Assembly (NCBI GenBank): GCA_003194525.1
Contig: NBIV01000143.1
Span: 124,001 to 188,000 of the forward strand
Source of the DNA: Gracilariopsis chorda
Taxonomy: Eukaryota; Rhodophyta; Florideophyceae; Gracilariales; Gracilariaceae
Length of the DNA: 64,000 bases
Direction: 5' to 3'
In this document: piece after piece, positions 1 through 11,327 of the stretch
Layout of the letters: every line of letters begins with the position of its first letter
How positions within the stretch are numbered: the stretch's first letter is position 1
Notes under the pieces: generated by a model
What the model saw: only the letters and a program-made list of their open reading frames with translations
Told to the model about the DNA's origin: nothing
Database searches by the model: none
Made by a program: the position numbers and the translations under genes

Positions 1-71
1 GGGTGATTAGTGTCGCGTGACATACTCCGTGCTCCACGGTCAGTGTTCCGTAGGTTACGGTGTATTTCCCG

Positions 72-3000
72 TTACGACGGGGATATCGTTCCTCTAAAAC
101 GAGTGTTCTCCTCCCCCTCCTTATACGGAGTGGCGGGATAAGGGATACCAATCCCCACTTGGCGGGTATAAATGCTCGCCAGTGGGGCAGGCGTGGTAGG
201 GGCGGGCGCTGAGAGGCCCGAATTACCCGGCTGAGCCGGTGAGTCCGACAGGGTCGGTAGGTCTGAGAGTCCCCGGCTGGGGTGTGGTAGTACCGTAGGC
301 CTAGTACTCCCGGATGATTGTGTTGCAGAGTCCGTAGAAACGGGGTTGCCTGGATCCAGGACTACCTCTGACGAGGGAGGAGGGGCAAGGACAACACGAT
401 CACGGGAAATCCGTTCGTGTGTGTCGCCCATCTCTACCACGACAGTGTCGGTGTTTACAGAGATGTCCTTGAATGGTCCATCCGCCACAGGCGAGAGGTT
501 ATGGCGCTTCTCCCGTTCCGGGTTGTAGTACTCCTTCCTGATGAAGACGTAGTTATTCGCCCGAATCGGGGACGGTTTCCCTCGCAAGCGAGCATCAAAA
601 CTCCGCTTGTAAGCGGCTTGGGCCCGTGCCATAGACCTCCGCGCAGCGGGGACCAGCTTGGAAAGCCATTGATTCCATTGCTGCCGGTAGATAACCACTG
701 ATGGGAAATTGTCCAAGGTAGCTTGGGGTTCCAGCGCCACAGGCGGGGGTGTTCTAGATAGAACCAACTCGAATGGCGAAACTCCGGTAGTCCGGTGTAC
801 CTGCGTATTGTACGCGTAGGTTACCGCATCAGCGTACATGTCCCAGTTCTTTGGGTGGTCTGCGACGTAGGAACGTAACGCCGCTAGTAACGTCCGGTTA
901 AACCGTTCAACTTGCCCAATACACTGGGGTGGTAGGTAGTCGTGAACAAGTTTTTGACATCCAGGATGCGACAAACATCCTGGAAGAACTTGCTCACGAA
1001 CTGCTTCCCGTTATCGGAGAGCACCTCCACAGGGGGACCGTAGACGAAAATCCAGTGCGTCACCCGAGCCTGGGCCACCGTGAGAGCAGTTATCCTTCGA
1101 AGAGGGACAGTCCGTACCAGCTTAGAAAAGCGGTTGGTAATGACAAGTAGAAACTTGTTTCCACGTTTCGTGGTGAGTGGTGGTCCGAGAATATCGATCG
1201 CGATAAATTAGAGCGGCGCCCTTGCGGGGAATAGTTTCATCTTCTTCGCATTTTTGCGTAGTTTTACGCGATTCTTCGCGCATTTGCTACAAAACCGCAC
1301 GGTTGCGTAGCAATCCACCGCCATGGCGGGCCAATAGAAATCCCTTCGTAGGGTTAGGTAGAGTTTCCTCCCACCTGGGTGGCCTCCAATGGGGGCGTAG
1401 TGTGATAGATGTAACACCCGCGACTGCAGGGAATGAGGTACCTCAATCTGTGGGCGGGCTTCGACCTTCCTGACGAGGTAGCCTTTGTCGTCTACCCCGA
1501 AAGGGAGTTCTTCACCACCGTTAAGACGGGCACGAATCCTCGTACAGAATGGGTCGCCGAATTGTTCTCGGGTCAATCCTTCCGGTGATACCGGTACAAA
1601 GTTTCCCGGTAACGGGTTCTCAGATTCATCTCGCGATGCGAGTAGTTCGTCAAAGTCAGCATCCTCGTCCCAGTTTTCTGGCCCAGCCTCGACGGCACAT
1701 TCCGGATCATCCGGGTCTATAGCCATGAAACATGGGACTTCATCATCCTCCGTTGGGAGTGCTTCCCCACTTGTGGGTAACCGCGAAAAGGCGTCGGCTT
1801 GGGTGTTCTGCGCGCCCTTTTTATAAATGACTTGAAAGTAATATTCCGCGAGGCGGAGTCTCCAGCGCATGAGGCGTCCCGACGGGTCGGAGATATTCAT
1901 CAACCACCTCAATGAGGAATGATCCGTGTACACGGTGAAGTGAATTCCCATAAGGTAGGGGCGCAGAGTGGTCATCGCCCATACGATGGCGAGGCACTCT
2001 TTCTCCGATACGGAGTAGTTCCGATCATGAACATTGAGCGAGCGCGACCAATAACCAATTGGATGTCGTTCCCCCTCGGGGGTGGTTTGAAAAAGAGCAC
2101 ACCCGACTTGGTAGTCGCTCGAGTCCGTATGTACGGAGTATGGCAACCCAAGTTTTAGGAGATGTAGGATTGGTGCTGATGTGACAGCCTCCTTCAAGCA
2201 GTTAAAGGCTTCCGATTGCTCGGGCGTAAATGTTCCCAGTTTTGGGGGGTTCCCCTTTCGCAACAACGCGTTCAGGGGCGCCGCGGTATCCGAAAAGTTC
2301 GGGATAGACCGTCGATAGACGTTGACCCGCCCCAAAAAGGAGCGCAGTTCCGTTTGAGTACGGGGCTCTTTCGCCTCAACGAGGGATTTGACTCGAGCTT
2401 TCTCGATCGCTAACCGTCCAGGACGGATAATGTGACCCAGATACTTCACAGTATCTGTGAAAAACTCGCATTTCCTCAACTTGAGGGTAATTCCCGCATC
2501 GCGGAGTACGGTCAGCACGTCTCGGACGTGAGTGAGATGGTCGTCCAACGAGTTACAGAAGATGATAATATCATCAAGGTAGACCAGACAACTCCGCCAC
2601 TTAAAGCGGTTGAGTAGAATATTTACTGCACGCTGAAAGGTGGCGGGGGCGTTGGTTAACCCAAAAGGCATCCGCTTGAAGCGGTACGTTCCTGCGTGGC
2701 AGGTGAATGCGGTTTTGTCGCAATCCTCCTGTCTGACAGGTACTTGCCAATATCCCCAATTGGGATCGAGGGCCGTGAACACGGTGGCGTCTCCAAGGGA
2801 GTCAATACACTCGTCCATACGAGGGATAGGGTACGTGTCCCTAACAGTCACGGCATTGAACCGGCGGTAGTCTACACAGAACCTCCAGGTTCCGTCGGCC
2901 TTTAAAGCCAGTACAACTGGGGATGCCCAGGGTGATTGAGCGGGCTCAATCACACCTGCGCGGAGCATCTGGTCTACTTGGGACTGCTCCTCTTCCCGAG

Positions 3001-4360
3001 CTCTCGGACCTGCCCTGTAAGGGGGTTGTGCAACCGGTCGTGCACCGGGGAATAAATCGAACCGGTGTTCCGTTGCATTAATCTCGCCAAGCGAGCCATC
3101 CCACATTGTGGTGAATTCACGTAAAATTGTACGGAGTTTGTTGCGGTGCGACTCTGGCACGTGGCTGAAGTCCAGCGCTTCAAGTGCCTTTTCCAGATCA
3201 ATCCGGTCGTTGCTCAATGGAGCATTGTCCTGTGGAACAGGTGTGGTTCGCAATTCCGAGTTGCTCGGTATGTTCGACGCCGAAGTAGCAGTTTCCTCCC
3301 CCTCCTTAGACTTGACGTCTTCGGACGGCGGGGCGAACTCCTCAGAGGAGGTGGTAACTCCGAGTACATCGGCGGCTGTCATCTTCGTTGGCAGCATTCC
3401 CATAAGATGGGGGGTTACACTCCCAATTACTTGATGTTTTACCAGATACTGGGGGTGTTTGCCAAGGTTGGCAAGCAATATCCGGAAAGAAACATCCGGG
3501 GAAATGGAGACAATCGCATTAGCCAGCGCCAGCTGGGATTTCTTGTACAACGAGGCAAGGGGTTGTATAACCCGAAGACCGTGTTGACGGGAATTTACCT
3601 GCACCCAGACTTGGGACTCAGGCGGTATAGAAACCGAGGTAGCGACGCGGAGCTTGGTGGACTCGTGGGACGCGGGCCGTGGTTCCTGCGCAGCAGGGAG
3701 CGGAACTTGTTTCCGAGAGGACCGCTTTAGCGGGCGGCAAACAATCGGAACCGACGATCCATCGTCAAGTTCTACACGCCTGAGGTGGGGCCTGATTGCG
3801 TCGACAAATCTGTCGCAGTAATCACATCCCAGTATCACTGGTGCTGCCAATGAACGGCAAACGATGAAGTCCAACTTCACCACAGAGGTACCAAGTCTCA
3901 CGACGAGGTCCACTGTGCCCACCGTTTGTAACGGATTGTTGTTCGCATCCAAAATGTCGGGGACCGCGTCAGAGCGGATACGCGACCGCACAAGCGGGCG
4001 TAAAAATGATTCCACAACGAAGTTGGGGCCTGCACCTGTATCCAGGACGGTGAGAAACCTCATGATAAACTGGGGATCAAGGCCAAGGTCGGCATAGACC
4101 TTATAGTTGCGCTTGGCCAAGACCAAGACTCTACCGGGAATCCGGGGATTTTTACTCCGTGTCCACGGGCGACGCAACACACCGAGGTGCGCAGAGTCCG
4201 CGTCAGTGGTGGCTTTCCTCGAGAGGACTTTCACCGGGGAGCGAGGCGAGGACGCCTCCAGCGCCAACAGCCTCGTTTTTGAGGACGCCTCTCCCAAAGG
4301 GGAGACTCCCTCAGTTAGTTTTCCGCCTTCGGCGGTGGGATGGGTTCCTCGACAACGAGT
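72..4360 (-). pseudogene. pol: pol of family A (protease-RT-RNase H-integrase), one stop and one frameshift
   Basis: The frame opens about 80 bases downstream of the gag stop and no ATG precedes the protease, so the natural start is unclear; the longest open part runs 4297-1208 (1029 codons from a TTG). Domains in order: aspartic protease with DTGAG near residue 86, reverse transcriptase with YLDD near residue 575, RNase H with TDSSD near residue 720, and the integrase HHCC zinc domain near the end. A TAA at 1208-1210 stands where the family B copy has a glutamate codon. The integrase core continues in the same frame (LSDNGKQF, second Asp) until a base is missing in the G run at 926-929, after which the ERFNRT part (catalytic Glu) and the integrase tail continue in another frame to the stop at 72. 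The C-terminal part is rich in Pro and Ser. Confidence 0.92.
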
Positions 4361-4443
4361 GCTTCATCACGTTGACGGGGGTTTCTATCCGCATAAGCGG
4401 GGGTCGCAACGGATGGTTGCGTGATCTCCCAAATCGGGGCGTA

Positions 4444-6480
4444 TTAGGCTTGCCGCGCACGCGGGGTCTGTGGTAGGGCATGGGAAAAGTCCGTTTTAGC
4501 ACGGAGATAGGAAGCCGTCCGGACGGAACGTTTCTCCTCTGGAGTGAGGGCCTCGTAGTTTGCCACCACCTTGGCCATATCCTTCAGTGAGCAGATACAC
4601 TGAGGCAAGGTATGGCCATGGGCATAACAAAGGTGGCAAATAAGAGCCAACACCGCGACACGCGGATTATTATTCCGAGTATCGGAGAAGAGAACCGCAG
4701 GGCGGGTGTCAGTCCATCCAGGCCGTTGATAACGGGAATGACCGTTTGAAAACGGGAGTCGTTGTGGTTGGACCCGACCGTTACCATCGTATAGAACGGG
4801 ATCTTCTGTTCCCGCATCACGGGTCATCTCCGTCGTCGACGGCAAATCACTGGTGGGTATCGACACACCATCCCCCTGCACTAAATGCACGGTATCAAAT
4901 CCCTGTCCAGGGTTCCCATCCGCGGTGAGCGGGAGTGAGGAAGCCTCGCTTTCCAGCAACAACGCCTTGGCGGATTTAGATCGATTGTTCGGAATTCTTG
5001 CACGAAGTGCATCCCCTTCCGCTCGGGCGTGTTGGACCAGCTCGAGATAGGTGATCCTCCGCTTGTCCTCCCAATAACGGGTAACTAAACTCCGGATTGC
5101 CTGGTCAAGACCATTGATGAACATGGTACTGCGCTCCCCAGCGGGGTATACGTTACCACATCTGTGGAAAGCGTTGTTAATGCGCACCGAGTAATCGGTC
5201 TCGGTCTCTCCAGCACGCTGGCGTGTATCTCGCAAAGCGAGGATAGCCTGTTGAATAGCGGTGTTTGTGGGGTAGGAGCGCAGAAGATACTGCACAGCCT
5301 CCGGCCAGCAAGTAACCCCTCCCTCGGAGGCACGAGAGGATCCTCTGACAGAGTTGTATTGGTCCTCCGCCACTCCCCGTAACAAATACAAATAGGCTTG
5401 TCCCTCATTCATGCCGAGGCTATCGGCCTCCGCTACAAAGCGTGATAGGAAATCCAGTACTAGGACTGGGTCCTCTCCAGTAAAATACTGGTTGCAGAGC
5501 GAGAGCTGCATTCGCTTAATGCATTCTTGCACCTTTACCGTACCACGGGGCGTACGTCCAAGTGACGAATCTTCGAGCCGGTAGTACCGGTATGATAAAA
5601 GCTTCCGGTACTCCGGGTTTGTCGGTTTCAATTCCCGGAGACCGGGGTGTCTTCTCCCCTTCTGGCCGGCGCGGATCACACCTTCAGTGGCCGATGACCG
5701 CTTCGAGCGGGAGGAGTAGCCTCGCTTCTCGTCCTCCGAGTCGGAGTCCGAGGAGCTCGAGCTAACCGAATGGTTTCGGGATGAGTCCGACGATGTCGAA
5801 GAATCGGAGTCCGAATATTTTCGGTGGTGTTTCCGTCGATGACGGCGTTTCTTCTTCCCAGCAAGCTGGTCGTTGTGCGATGCCTCGTTTACTGGATCAT
5901 CCGGGGATTGTTTGTCCATGAGGACGAACTGCTCCAGCGTCTCCAGGCGGGCACCAATCCGATCAAATCGGTCTTCAACTCCTTCGATGAAGGTGGCAGG
6001 TTGTCCCAAACTCTCCAACACGGAGTTGACGTCAGACCGTAAAATAAGGAGTTCCTCGGCGACCTCCTTTACGGGGGTTGCCAAGACCACCTCTTGGAGG
6101 GATTTTAGTTCCCCTACAAGGGTGTCATGGGCGGTCCACAGAGCGTGGACCTGGGATTCCAGGGAAGTCCCCTGGGGGGTGTTATCGCCCGTTCCACGGG
6201 GGCTTGAAGCCGCGACAGCGGGAGCAGGCCGGGGTGCCTGGGGCACTGCGGCAACAGCCGGAGTCGATGCTGCATTCCCCTGCGGGGGTGATAATGAGGG
6301 CAAAAGGAGGTTCCGGGGTTCCCGGTCGGGGGTATCATTCCGCAATGAAGCGGCGCCAGCACGGCTGGAACTTGTCCGTATAGGGATACGGGGTACAAAC
6401 CGAACTTCGGAAGTGTCTGCGTTGTCGCGGGAGCGACTACGCGTCACCACTGGCTCCGCATCGGAGGGATTTCTCGACAT
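4444..6480 (-). CDS. gag: Gag polyprotein of family A, intact (678 aa)
   Basis: Capsid/nucleocapsid precursor of the Ty3/gypsy element; it would form cytoplasmic virus-like particles around the element RNA. The ATG is at 6480 and the same start is kept in copy 2 (27024). The N-terminal 100 residues are Arg/Ser/Pro-rich and disordered. A predicted helical part follows, then a basic and Ser/Asp-rich stretch with alternating serines and acids, then the capsid-like region. Near residue 610 there is a zinc knuckle of the form C-x2-C-x4-H-x4-C (CHLCYAHGHTLPQC), typical of retroelement nucleocapsids. No stop or shift is seen across 678 codons, unlike the pol. At this length it is large for a gypsy Gag. 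Confidence 0.88.
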   Translation of the reverse strand: MSRNPSDAEPVVTRSRSRDNADTSEVRFVPRIPIRTSSSRAGAASLRNDTPDREPRNLLLPSLSPPQGNAASTPAVAAVPQAPRPAPAVAASSPRGTGDNTPQGTSLESQVHALWTAHDTLVGELKSLQEVVLATPVKEVAEELLILRSDVNSVLESLGQPATFIEGVEDRFDRIGARLETLEQFVLMDKQSPDDPVNEASHNDQLAGKKKRRHRRKHHRKYSDSDSSTSSDSSRNHSVSSSSSDSDSEDEKRGYSSRSKRSSATEGVIRAGQKGRRHPGLRELKPTNPEYRKLLSYRYYRLEDSSLGRTPRGTVKVQECIKRMQLSLCNQYFTGEDPVLVLDFLSRFVAEADSLGMNEGQAYLYLLRGVAEDQYNSVRGSSRASEGGVTCWPEAVQYLLRSYPTNTAIQQAILALRDTRQRAGETETDYSVRINNAFHRCGNVYPAGERSTMFINGLDQAIRSLVTRYWEDKRRITYLELVQHARAEGDALRARIPNNRSKSAKALLLESEASSLPLTADGNPGQGFDTVHLVQGDGVSIPTSDLPSTTEMTRDAGTEDPVLYDGNGRVQPQRLPFSNGHSRYQRPGWTDTRPAVLFSDTRNNNPRVAVLALICHLCYAHGHTLPQCICSLKDMAKVVANYEALTPEEKRSVRTASYLRAKTDFSHALPQTPRARQA

Positions 6481-6561
6481 GAGAAAATACCGTTACGACG
6501 GGAAACGATCACGGAACTTCCGGTGAATGAAAACAAACCTCGTAAGAGGGAAAACAAAAAA

Positions 6562-6583
6562 CCGATTCTAGGTCGGGAGACCA
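6562..6583 (-). other. primer-binding site of family A copy 1
   Basis: Three bases (AAG) after the LTR end, the minus strand reads TGGTCTCCCGACC and then continues to ATCGG. The complement has the form of a tRNA 3' end: CCA, discriminator A, a 7-base acceptor strand, a 5-base T-stem strand and a CGATT-like T-loop part. The same block is kept in copy 2 (26922-26943) and in family B (37889-37910). The tRNA species was not identified by eye. Confidence 0.7.
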
Positions 6584-6586
6584 CTT

Positions 6587-7404
6587 TGTGGTGCAATGCC
6601 CCAAAGGGGTAAAACACCGAAAGACGTTCGGGATCTTCCTCTCACGAGGTGAACCCAGTTGGGTAGAGCCCTCCCAGAGGTGTCACGGCGAAGCCGGTTT
6701 GTAAGACCAGGGACACCTGTCACGACTTGCGCAGGGAGGTGAAGGCGAAGATTCGGTATCCGCGTGAGCGGGGTGTGATCCTCAGTAGAGGTATATTTCC
6801 ACGTAAGTGGGGGTGTGTGAGCGGATGCGCACACGAGGGCCGCGGATAGCGGGAGGTGCTACCCTAAAAAGGGAATAAGGAAGGGCGAAGAGGAGGAAGA
6901 GAGGACGAAGTGAGTCGCGAGAGTGACGGGGCGAACGGCGATGCCGGTAACAATATCCCTATACAGGGCGAAACACCAATGTGATTGGAACAATTATACT
7001 CCTAAGGATGGGCCTCTTTAGATGTGCAAGGGGGTTAGATGTCCCGTGGTTCACGGCGTTTCCCTCCAAGGAGGAGTAGAGCACGCGCGCATGCGGTAAT
7101 AACCAGAGCCAATTCCCCAGGTTGGGGTCCCTTGTTGGGGAAGGTTTACTGGTGTGACGGCAGTGCGCCGTCGCACTAAGTACTAGCTTCCCAGAAATGG
7201 GTGTGAAAATAATAAATAAAATCAACTAAAATACTCCACATTTCGTGGCAACATCCACTACTGTGGCCAACCGCCAATTGACCCAAAACCGTGTGCCACG
7301 TGTGCATATCCACCATAGTGCGGCGTAGTTCATATACACACTACACAACCCATAATATCGGGAAAACGATCAAGTACCAGGAATCCCTCCCTGAGGGCGT
7401 TGCA
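6587..7404 (-). repeat. 5' LTR of family A copy 1 (818 bp)
   Basis: Read on the minus strand it starts TGCAACGCCC at 7404 and ends GCACCACA at 6587, so it has the usual TG..CA ends. Near its 3' end GGGCATTGCA is nearly the inverse of the first ten bases. The same sequence occurs at 26099-26918 and 29880-30681. The flanking base quartet outside is CAAG on the element strand; the matching right-hand duplication cannot be checked because the other end is off the window. The open frames inside it are chance frames. Confidence 0.88.
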
Positions 7405-8720
7405 CTTGAAAACTTGCGATCTGAGTTAATGGATTACTTTCATGGAGTGGGACACCTGGGTGCTGATAAGACCTACTGCTCGGCTGTGCGAAGCGTCTAC
7501 TGGCCGCAGATGTATGGAGATATACTTCGTTTTGTGCGCCATTGTCGCCATTGTCAGTCTAACAAGTCGTCCATGACTTGTCCGAAGGGCTTACTGATGC
7601 CCCTACCGATCCCAAATCGTTGTTGGGAGATAGTCACATTCGACTTTCTGACTGAACTTCCCCGTTCCGACTCCAGACACGATGCCATCCTCGTCTTCGT
7701 CGAGAAGCTTTCTAAGTATGCTATTTTCGTTCCAACCACGAAGGATGCAACGGCGAAGGACACTATGGCTCTGTTCGACGCACATCGTTTTTCGAAGTAC
7801 GGTGTACCTCACACTCTCGTTTCCGATCGCGATCCCAAGGTCAGGTCTCGATTTTGGCGATCTCTTATGCAACTTCTCAATGTGAGGTGCAATATTTCTT
7901 CTGCTGACCACCAGCAGACTGACGGAAAATCGGAGAACATGATTCGTACTCTCTCTTCCATGCTCCGTACCTCCATTAAATCTTCGCTGTCCGACTGGAA
8001 CCGCCTTTTGCCGACTCTCGAATTCGAATACAACGCTTCTCGCCACGGCAGCACACGAAGAGCGCCATTCGAAGTCATTCTAGGGTACATCCCCCATACG
8101 TCAGTCACAAGATCTCTTCAGCACTGCACGGAACTCTCCGAAGAAGCTCTTAACTACATTCATCGTCGCAAGGCATTCGTTGCAATGGCCAGAGATAATT
8201 TGGCTACCGCCGTGTCGAAGCAAAAGTTTTACGCTGACTTTACTCGTGCAGACGTCTCGTTTGTAGTTGGAAACTTGGTTCTCCTCCGTGCAGACAATCT
8301 TTCTCTTACACGATGCTCAAGTCTCCCGAAGAAGTGGCAACCACGTTTCATTGGCCCATTCCGCATTCGCAAAGTCTTGTCGCCAGTTACCTACCGCATT
8401 GAACTACCTGCCACCATGCGCCGTGCTCATGTGTTTTTCATGTTTCGAGACTGAAGCTGTTTCACACTAACCAACAGGGCCCGCTGGATATTGTCATTAG
8501 CAACGATGGAACGGTTGAACAAGAAGCTTGCGCCATTTTGGATAAGAAGAAGTTTAATCGCAAAGTTTTTTACCTGGTCCACTTTGTTGGAGAAGCTCGT
8601 GAAGACGCGGTTTGGCTTCCTTGAACTTCGCTTTCGAATTGCGAGGAACTGTTGGCATCTTTTCAAAACTCTAAGACTTCGCTGGGACAGCTTCAGCCCA
8701 AAACGGGGTGAGTATAACAC
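7405..8720 (+). pseudogene. integrase fragment of gypsy family F, copy A
   Basis: The reading frame starts directly at the family A LTR boundary, inside the integrase zinc domain (HGVGHLGADKT and CRHCQ are the His and Cys pairs). The DDE core follows: FDFLTELPR, then SDRDPKVRSRFW, then the Glu region DGKSENMIRTL. Past the core come the GPFRIRKV integrase C-terminal domain and, after a small shift near 8445, a chromodomain-like tail (EQEACAILDKKKFNRKV ... WLP). The rest of this element would lie left of the window, beyond family A copy 1. Related to family D but a separate lineage. Confidence 0.88.
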
Positions 8721-8764
8721 AGAAGACAGCCTACAAGCCAAGTCACGCCTGAACACCGTGATCG

Positions 8765-8840
8765 GCTTGTAGCTGTCATGTTCACAGACAGTAGCTAGCT
8801 TGTAGCTGTCATGTTCACAGACAGTAGCTAGCTTGTAGCG
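8765..8840 (+). repeat. 33-bp tandem repeat, 2.3 copies
   Basis: The unit beginning GCTTGTAGCTGTCATG starts at 8765 and again at 8798, and a third partial unit starts at 8831. Each unit holds a small inverted pair (GCTGTC / GACAGTAGC). It lies downstream of the family F integrase, in what would be the 3' untranslated or LTR part of that element; a TATAAAATG box follows at about 8876. Confidence 0.8.
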
Positions 8841-8954
8841 TAGTCATAGAAGTCTCCAGACTGCTACAAGACCTGTATAAAATGAGCGTCAGCTCACCTT
8901 CCCCTTCATTTGGAGAAGGCAGACCTTATTCACCATCACTTTATTACAGCACCC

Positions 8955-10190
8955 ACTGCTCTGCTGTGCGAAGCATCTACTGGCCGCAGAGATATGGAGA
9001 TATACATCGCCTTGCACGCCACTTTCGCCGCTGTCAGTCCATGACGTGACCAAAGGGCTTACTACAGCCTCTGCCGATTCCGGACTGTTGTTGGGAGAGG
9101 GTCACCTTCGACGTCCTGACTGAACTTCCTCGCTCCAACTTCGTACACGACACCATCCTCGTCTCCGTGGATAAGCTTTCTAAGTATGCTATTTTTGTTC
9201 CGACCTCGAAGAAGGCAACAGCTAAGGATATTATGGCACTTTTCGAGGCGCACTTCTTTTTTGAAATACGGCGTGCCTCACACTCTCGTTTCCGACCGCG
9301 ATCCGAAGGTCAGGTCTCGATTCTAGCCATCTTTCATGCAACTTCTCAATGTCATATGTAATATCTCTTCAGCCGACCACCTTCAGACCGATAGACAGTC
9401 CGAGAACATGATTCGCACGTTTTAATCTATGCTCCGTACCTCCACCCAGGGGTCACTCTCCGCTTGGCACCGCCTCCTGCTGACTCTCGAATTCGAATAC
9501 AACGCATCTCGCAAAGGCAGTACCCGCCGTGCCCTGTTCCAAGTTGCTTTAGAATACATTCTTCACACGCCAATCACCAGATCTCTTCAGAACTGTACTG
9601 AACTCTCCGAAGAAGCCCTCAACTAAATTAATCATACGAAGAAGCTTTTGTTGCGTTGGCCAGAGAGAACCTGGCTACCGCAGTATCTAAGCAGAAGTTA
9701 TATTCATACAGAGGTCGTGCCGACCTTATTTTTGAAGTTTGGGGCTTGTTTCTTCTCCGTGCTGACAACCTGTCACTCACAAGACGCTCAACCCTGCCTA
9801 AGAAGTGGCAACCTCGCTTTATTGGTCCTTTTCGCACTAGAGAAGTTTTATCGCCAGTTACCTACAGTATCGAACTGCGTGCTATCATGCGCCGATCTCA
9901 TGATGTCTTCCTCGCTTCAAAACTCAAGTTGTTTCACTGCAACCAACAGGGCCCGCTGGATATAGTGATTAGCAGCGATGGTACAGTTGAATAAGAAGTC
10001 AAGACTGGATAAAAAGAAGTTTAATCGCAAAGTTTTCTATTTGGTACAGTGTGTCGGCGATCCTCGTGATGATGCAGTTTGGCTTCCTCGAGCTTCGCTT
10101 TCAAACAGCAAAGAACGTTTGGCATATTTTCACTGCAGTTAGACTTTGCTGGGACAGTTTGAGCCAAAGACGGGGTAGTTGTAGCACTAC
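8955..10190 (+). pseudogene. integrase fragment of gypsy family F, copy B (more decayed)
   Basis: This stretch aligns end to end with copy A: zinc domain (CGAAGCATCTACTGGCCGCA), core, C-terminal domain and the chromodomain-like tail, but with many stops and shifts. Readable pieces are at 9167-9361, 9429-9626 and 9656-9994. The two copies are in the same orientation with about 230 bp between them, and both start in the integrase zinc domain. This could be a tandem duplication of a fragment or two truncated insertions. Confidence 0.82.
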
Positions 10191-11088
10191 CAGCTATTCG
10201 AGGACAGTACAATCACGCATATAGCATTTTAAGCCAGTCTAGTCACATGTAGTCCAGACTTCAAGCTAGTCGACAGTAGAGTTATGTTCGTAGCACTATA
10301 AGCTCGAATAGTAACGTTTCGTGCCTCTTCTAGCCGTTAGGGGTTTCTTATTCTACAGATGCTGTAACTCAAAGACAGTCTGCAGTTTGCTATAAAGACG
10401 GAAGATGAGGGACCCTTCCGAGGGAGAAGAACCCCACCACTTGATTATTGATCAGCTCTCCATTATTTCCGTGATCAGTGTTACATATAGTATCCGTTAT
10501 CTTAGTATTCTCTCAACTAGTAAGTTAGTTCTGCAATAGCCTGTTCTGTTTTGGTTCAAACTAACACGAGCCTAGGCCACTACGACAAAAATAGAACGCA
10601 GGTATAAAGATATTATAAAACGTCCAAGCTCGTCCTCGTCTCAAATTAAGCGCCTTACTTTCCTACCATCGATGCCAAGGTTCCAAAAGCTGTGCAAAGT
10701 TTTCATATTTTAAGGCCATGAACCTGTTCCACGTTAAGCCATGCTGATTGCTATTCTGTTTCTATCATCAATCAGAACCGGTAACTTTCAACTTTTATAA
10801 GGAACCGATCGAGCACACTACATGAAGAACAGCTACGTGCAAAATGCATTCAGTAACCGTCCTAGCTTTATTTTGGCATATGTGCCCCAGCATCTGTCTT
10901 TGATAGTATCAAAGGAATAATGTGTTCCAAGATGCAGAAAGTGCTCATTATATAAAGTAGCATTAAAACTTAGCGCAGCATGGGTAGGCGTAAGTTAGGA
11001 TAGTGTGTCTCATATGTTGTGATGTTGCAATATACCCTCTTGTGATATCTAGAATGTTATATTATTATCTCATGTGTTGTAGCTAAGG
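10191..11088. other. non-coding; possible family F LTR remnant
   Basis: No reading frame longer than chance. Around 10391 there is a TATAAAG box followed by a purine-rich stretch, in the same place relative to the integrase as the TATAAAA box of copy A, so 10200-10560 may be LTR-derived. The rest (10560-11088) is AT-rich with nothing recognised. Confidence 0.45.
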
Positions 11089-11093
11089 AAAAC

Positions 11094-11315
11094 TTTTACA
11101 GGTTAACGAATCAGGTTGTCGCTTATCTTTACTCACAAGACAACCAGAATGGTTCTTATATAGTCCTCGAGGGACGTAGTGCGAACAAAATATCTTCTAG
11201 ATATCATCAGCGCACATAACAATTCAATCTAACGAGATACCTGTAAACAGAATGTATAGAACGTAAATAAGCATGTAAACAATTCACTCATGCAAACAAT
11301 TCACTATTAACATCA
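11094..11315 (-). repeat. 3' LTR of copia-1
   Basis: Starts TGATGTTAATAGTG on the minus strand at 11315 and ends CCTGTAAAA at 11094. The last two bases are AA rather than CA, and both LTRs agree on this. It contains a TATATAAG box on the element strand. The upstream purine tract GAATGAGGGGAAG is the polypurine tract. Confidence 0.9.
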
Positions 11316-11327
11316 CTTCCCCTCATT

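Larger units (their letters stand above)
1..7404 (-). mobile_element. Ty3/gypsy LTR retrotransposon, family A, copy 1 (3' end off window)
   Basis: Reading on the minus strand the order is 5' LTR (7404-6587), primer-binding site, gag, then protease, reverse transcriptase, RNase H and integrase, which is the Ty3/gypsy order. The 3' LTR is not in the window: positions 1-71 are downstream of the pol stop and do not match the start of the 5' LTR. The element is inserted into the integrase reading frame of family F, which resumes at 7405. A second family A copy at 26099-30681 has a closely similar LTR and gag. Only one nonsense codon and one 1-base deletion were found in the pol seen here, so this copy decayed little. 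Confidence 0.93.

Noticed and set aside
5873-6526. 217-codon plus-strand frame opposite the family A gag (and its mirror at 26978-27631)
   Set aside because: Antisense of gag; it recurs only because gag recurs and has no domain.
6568-7225. Frames inside the LTRs (also 26549-27011, 30331-30784)
   Set aside because: LTR sequence is non-coding; frames are not kept between copies apart from shared sequence.
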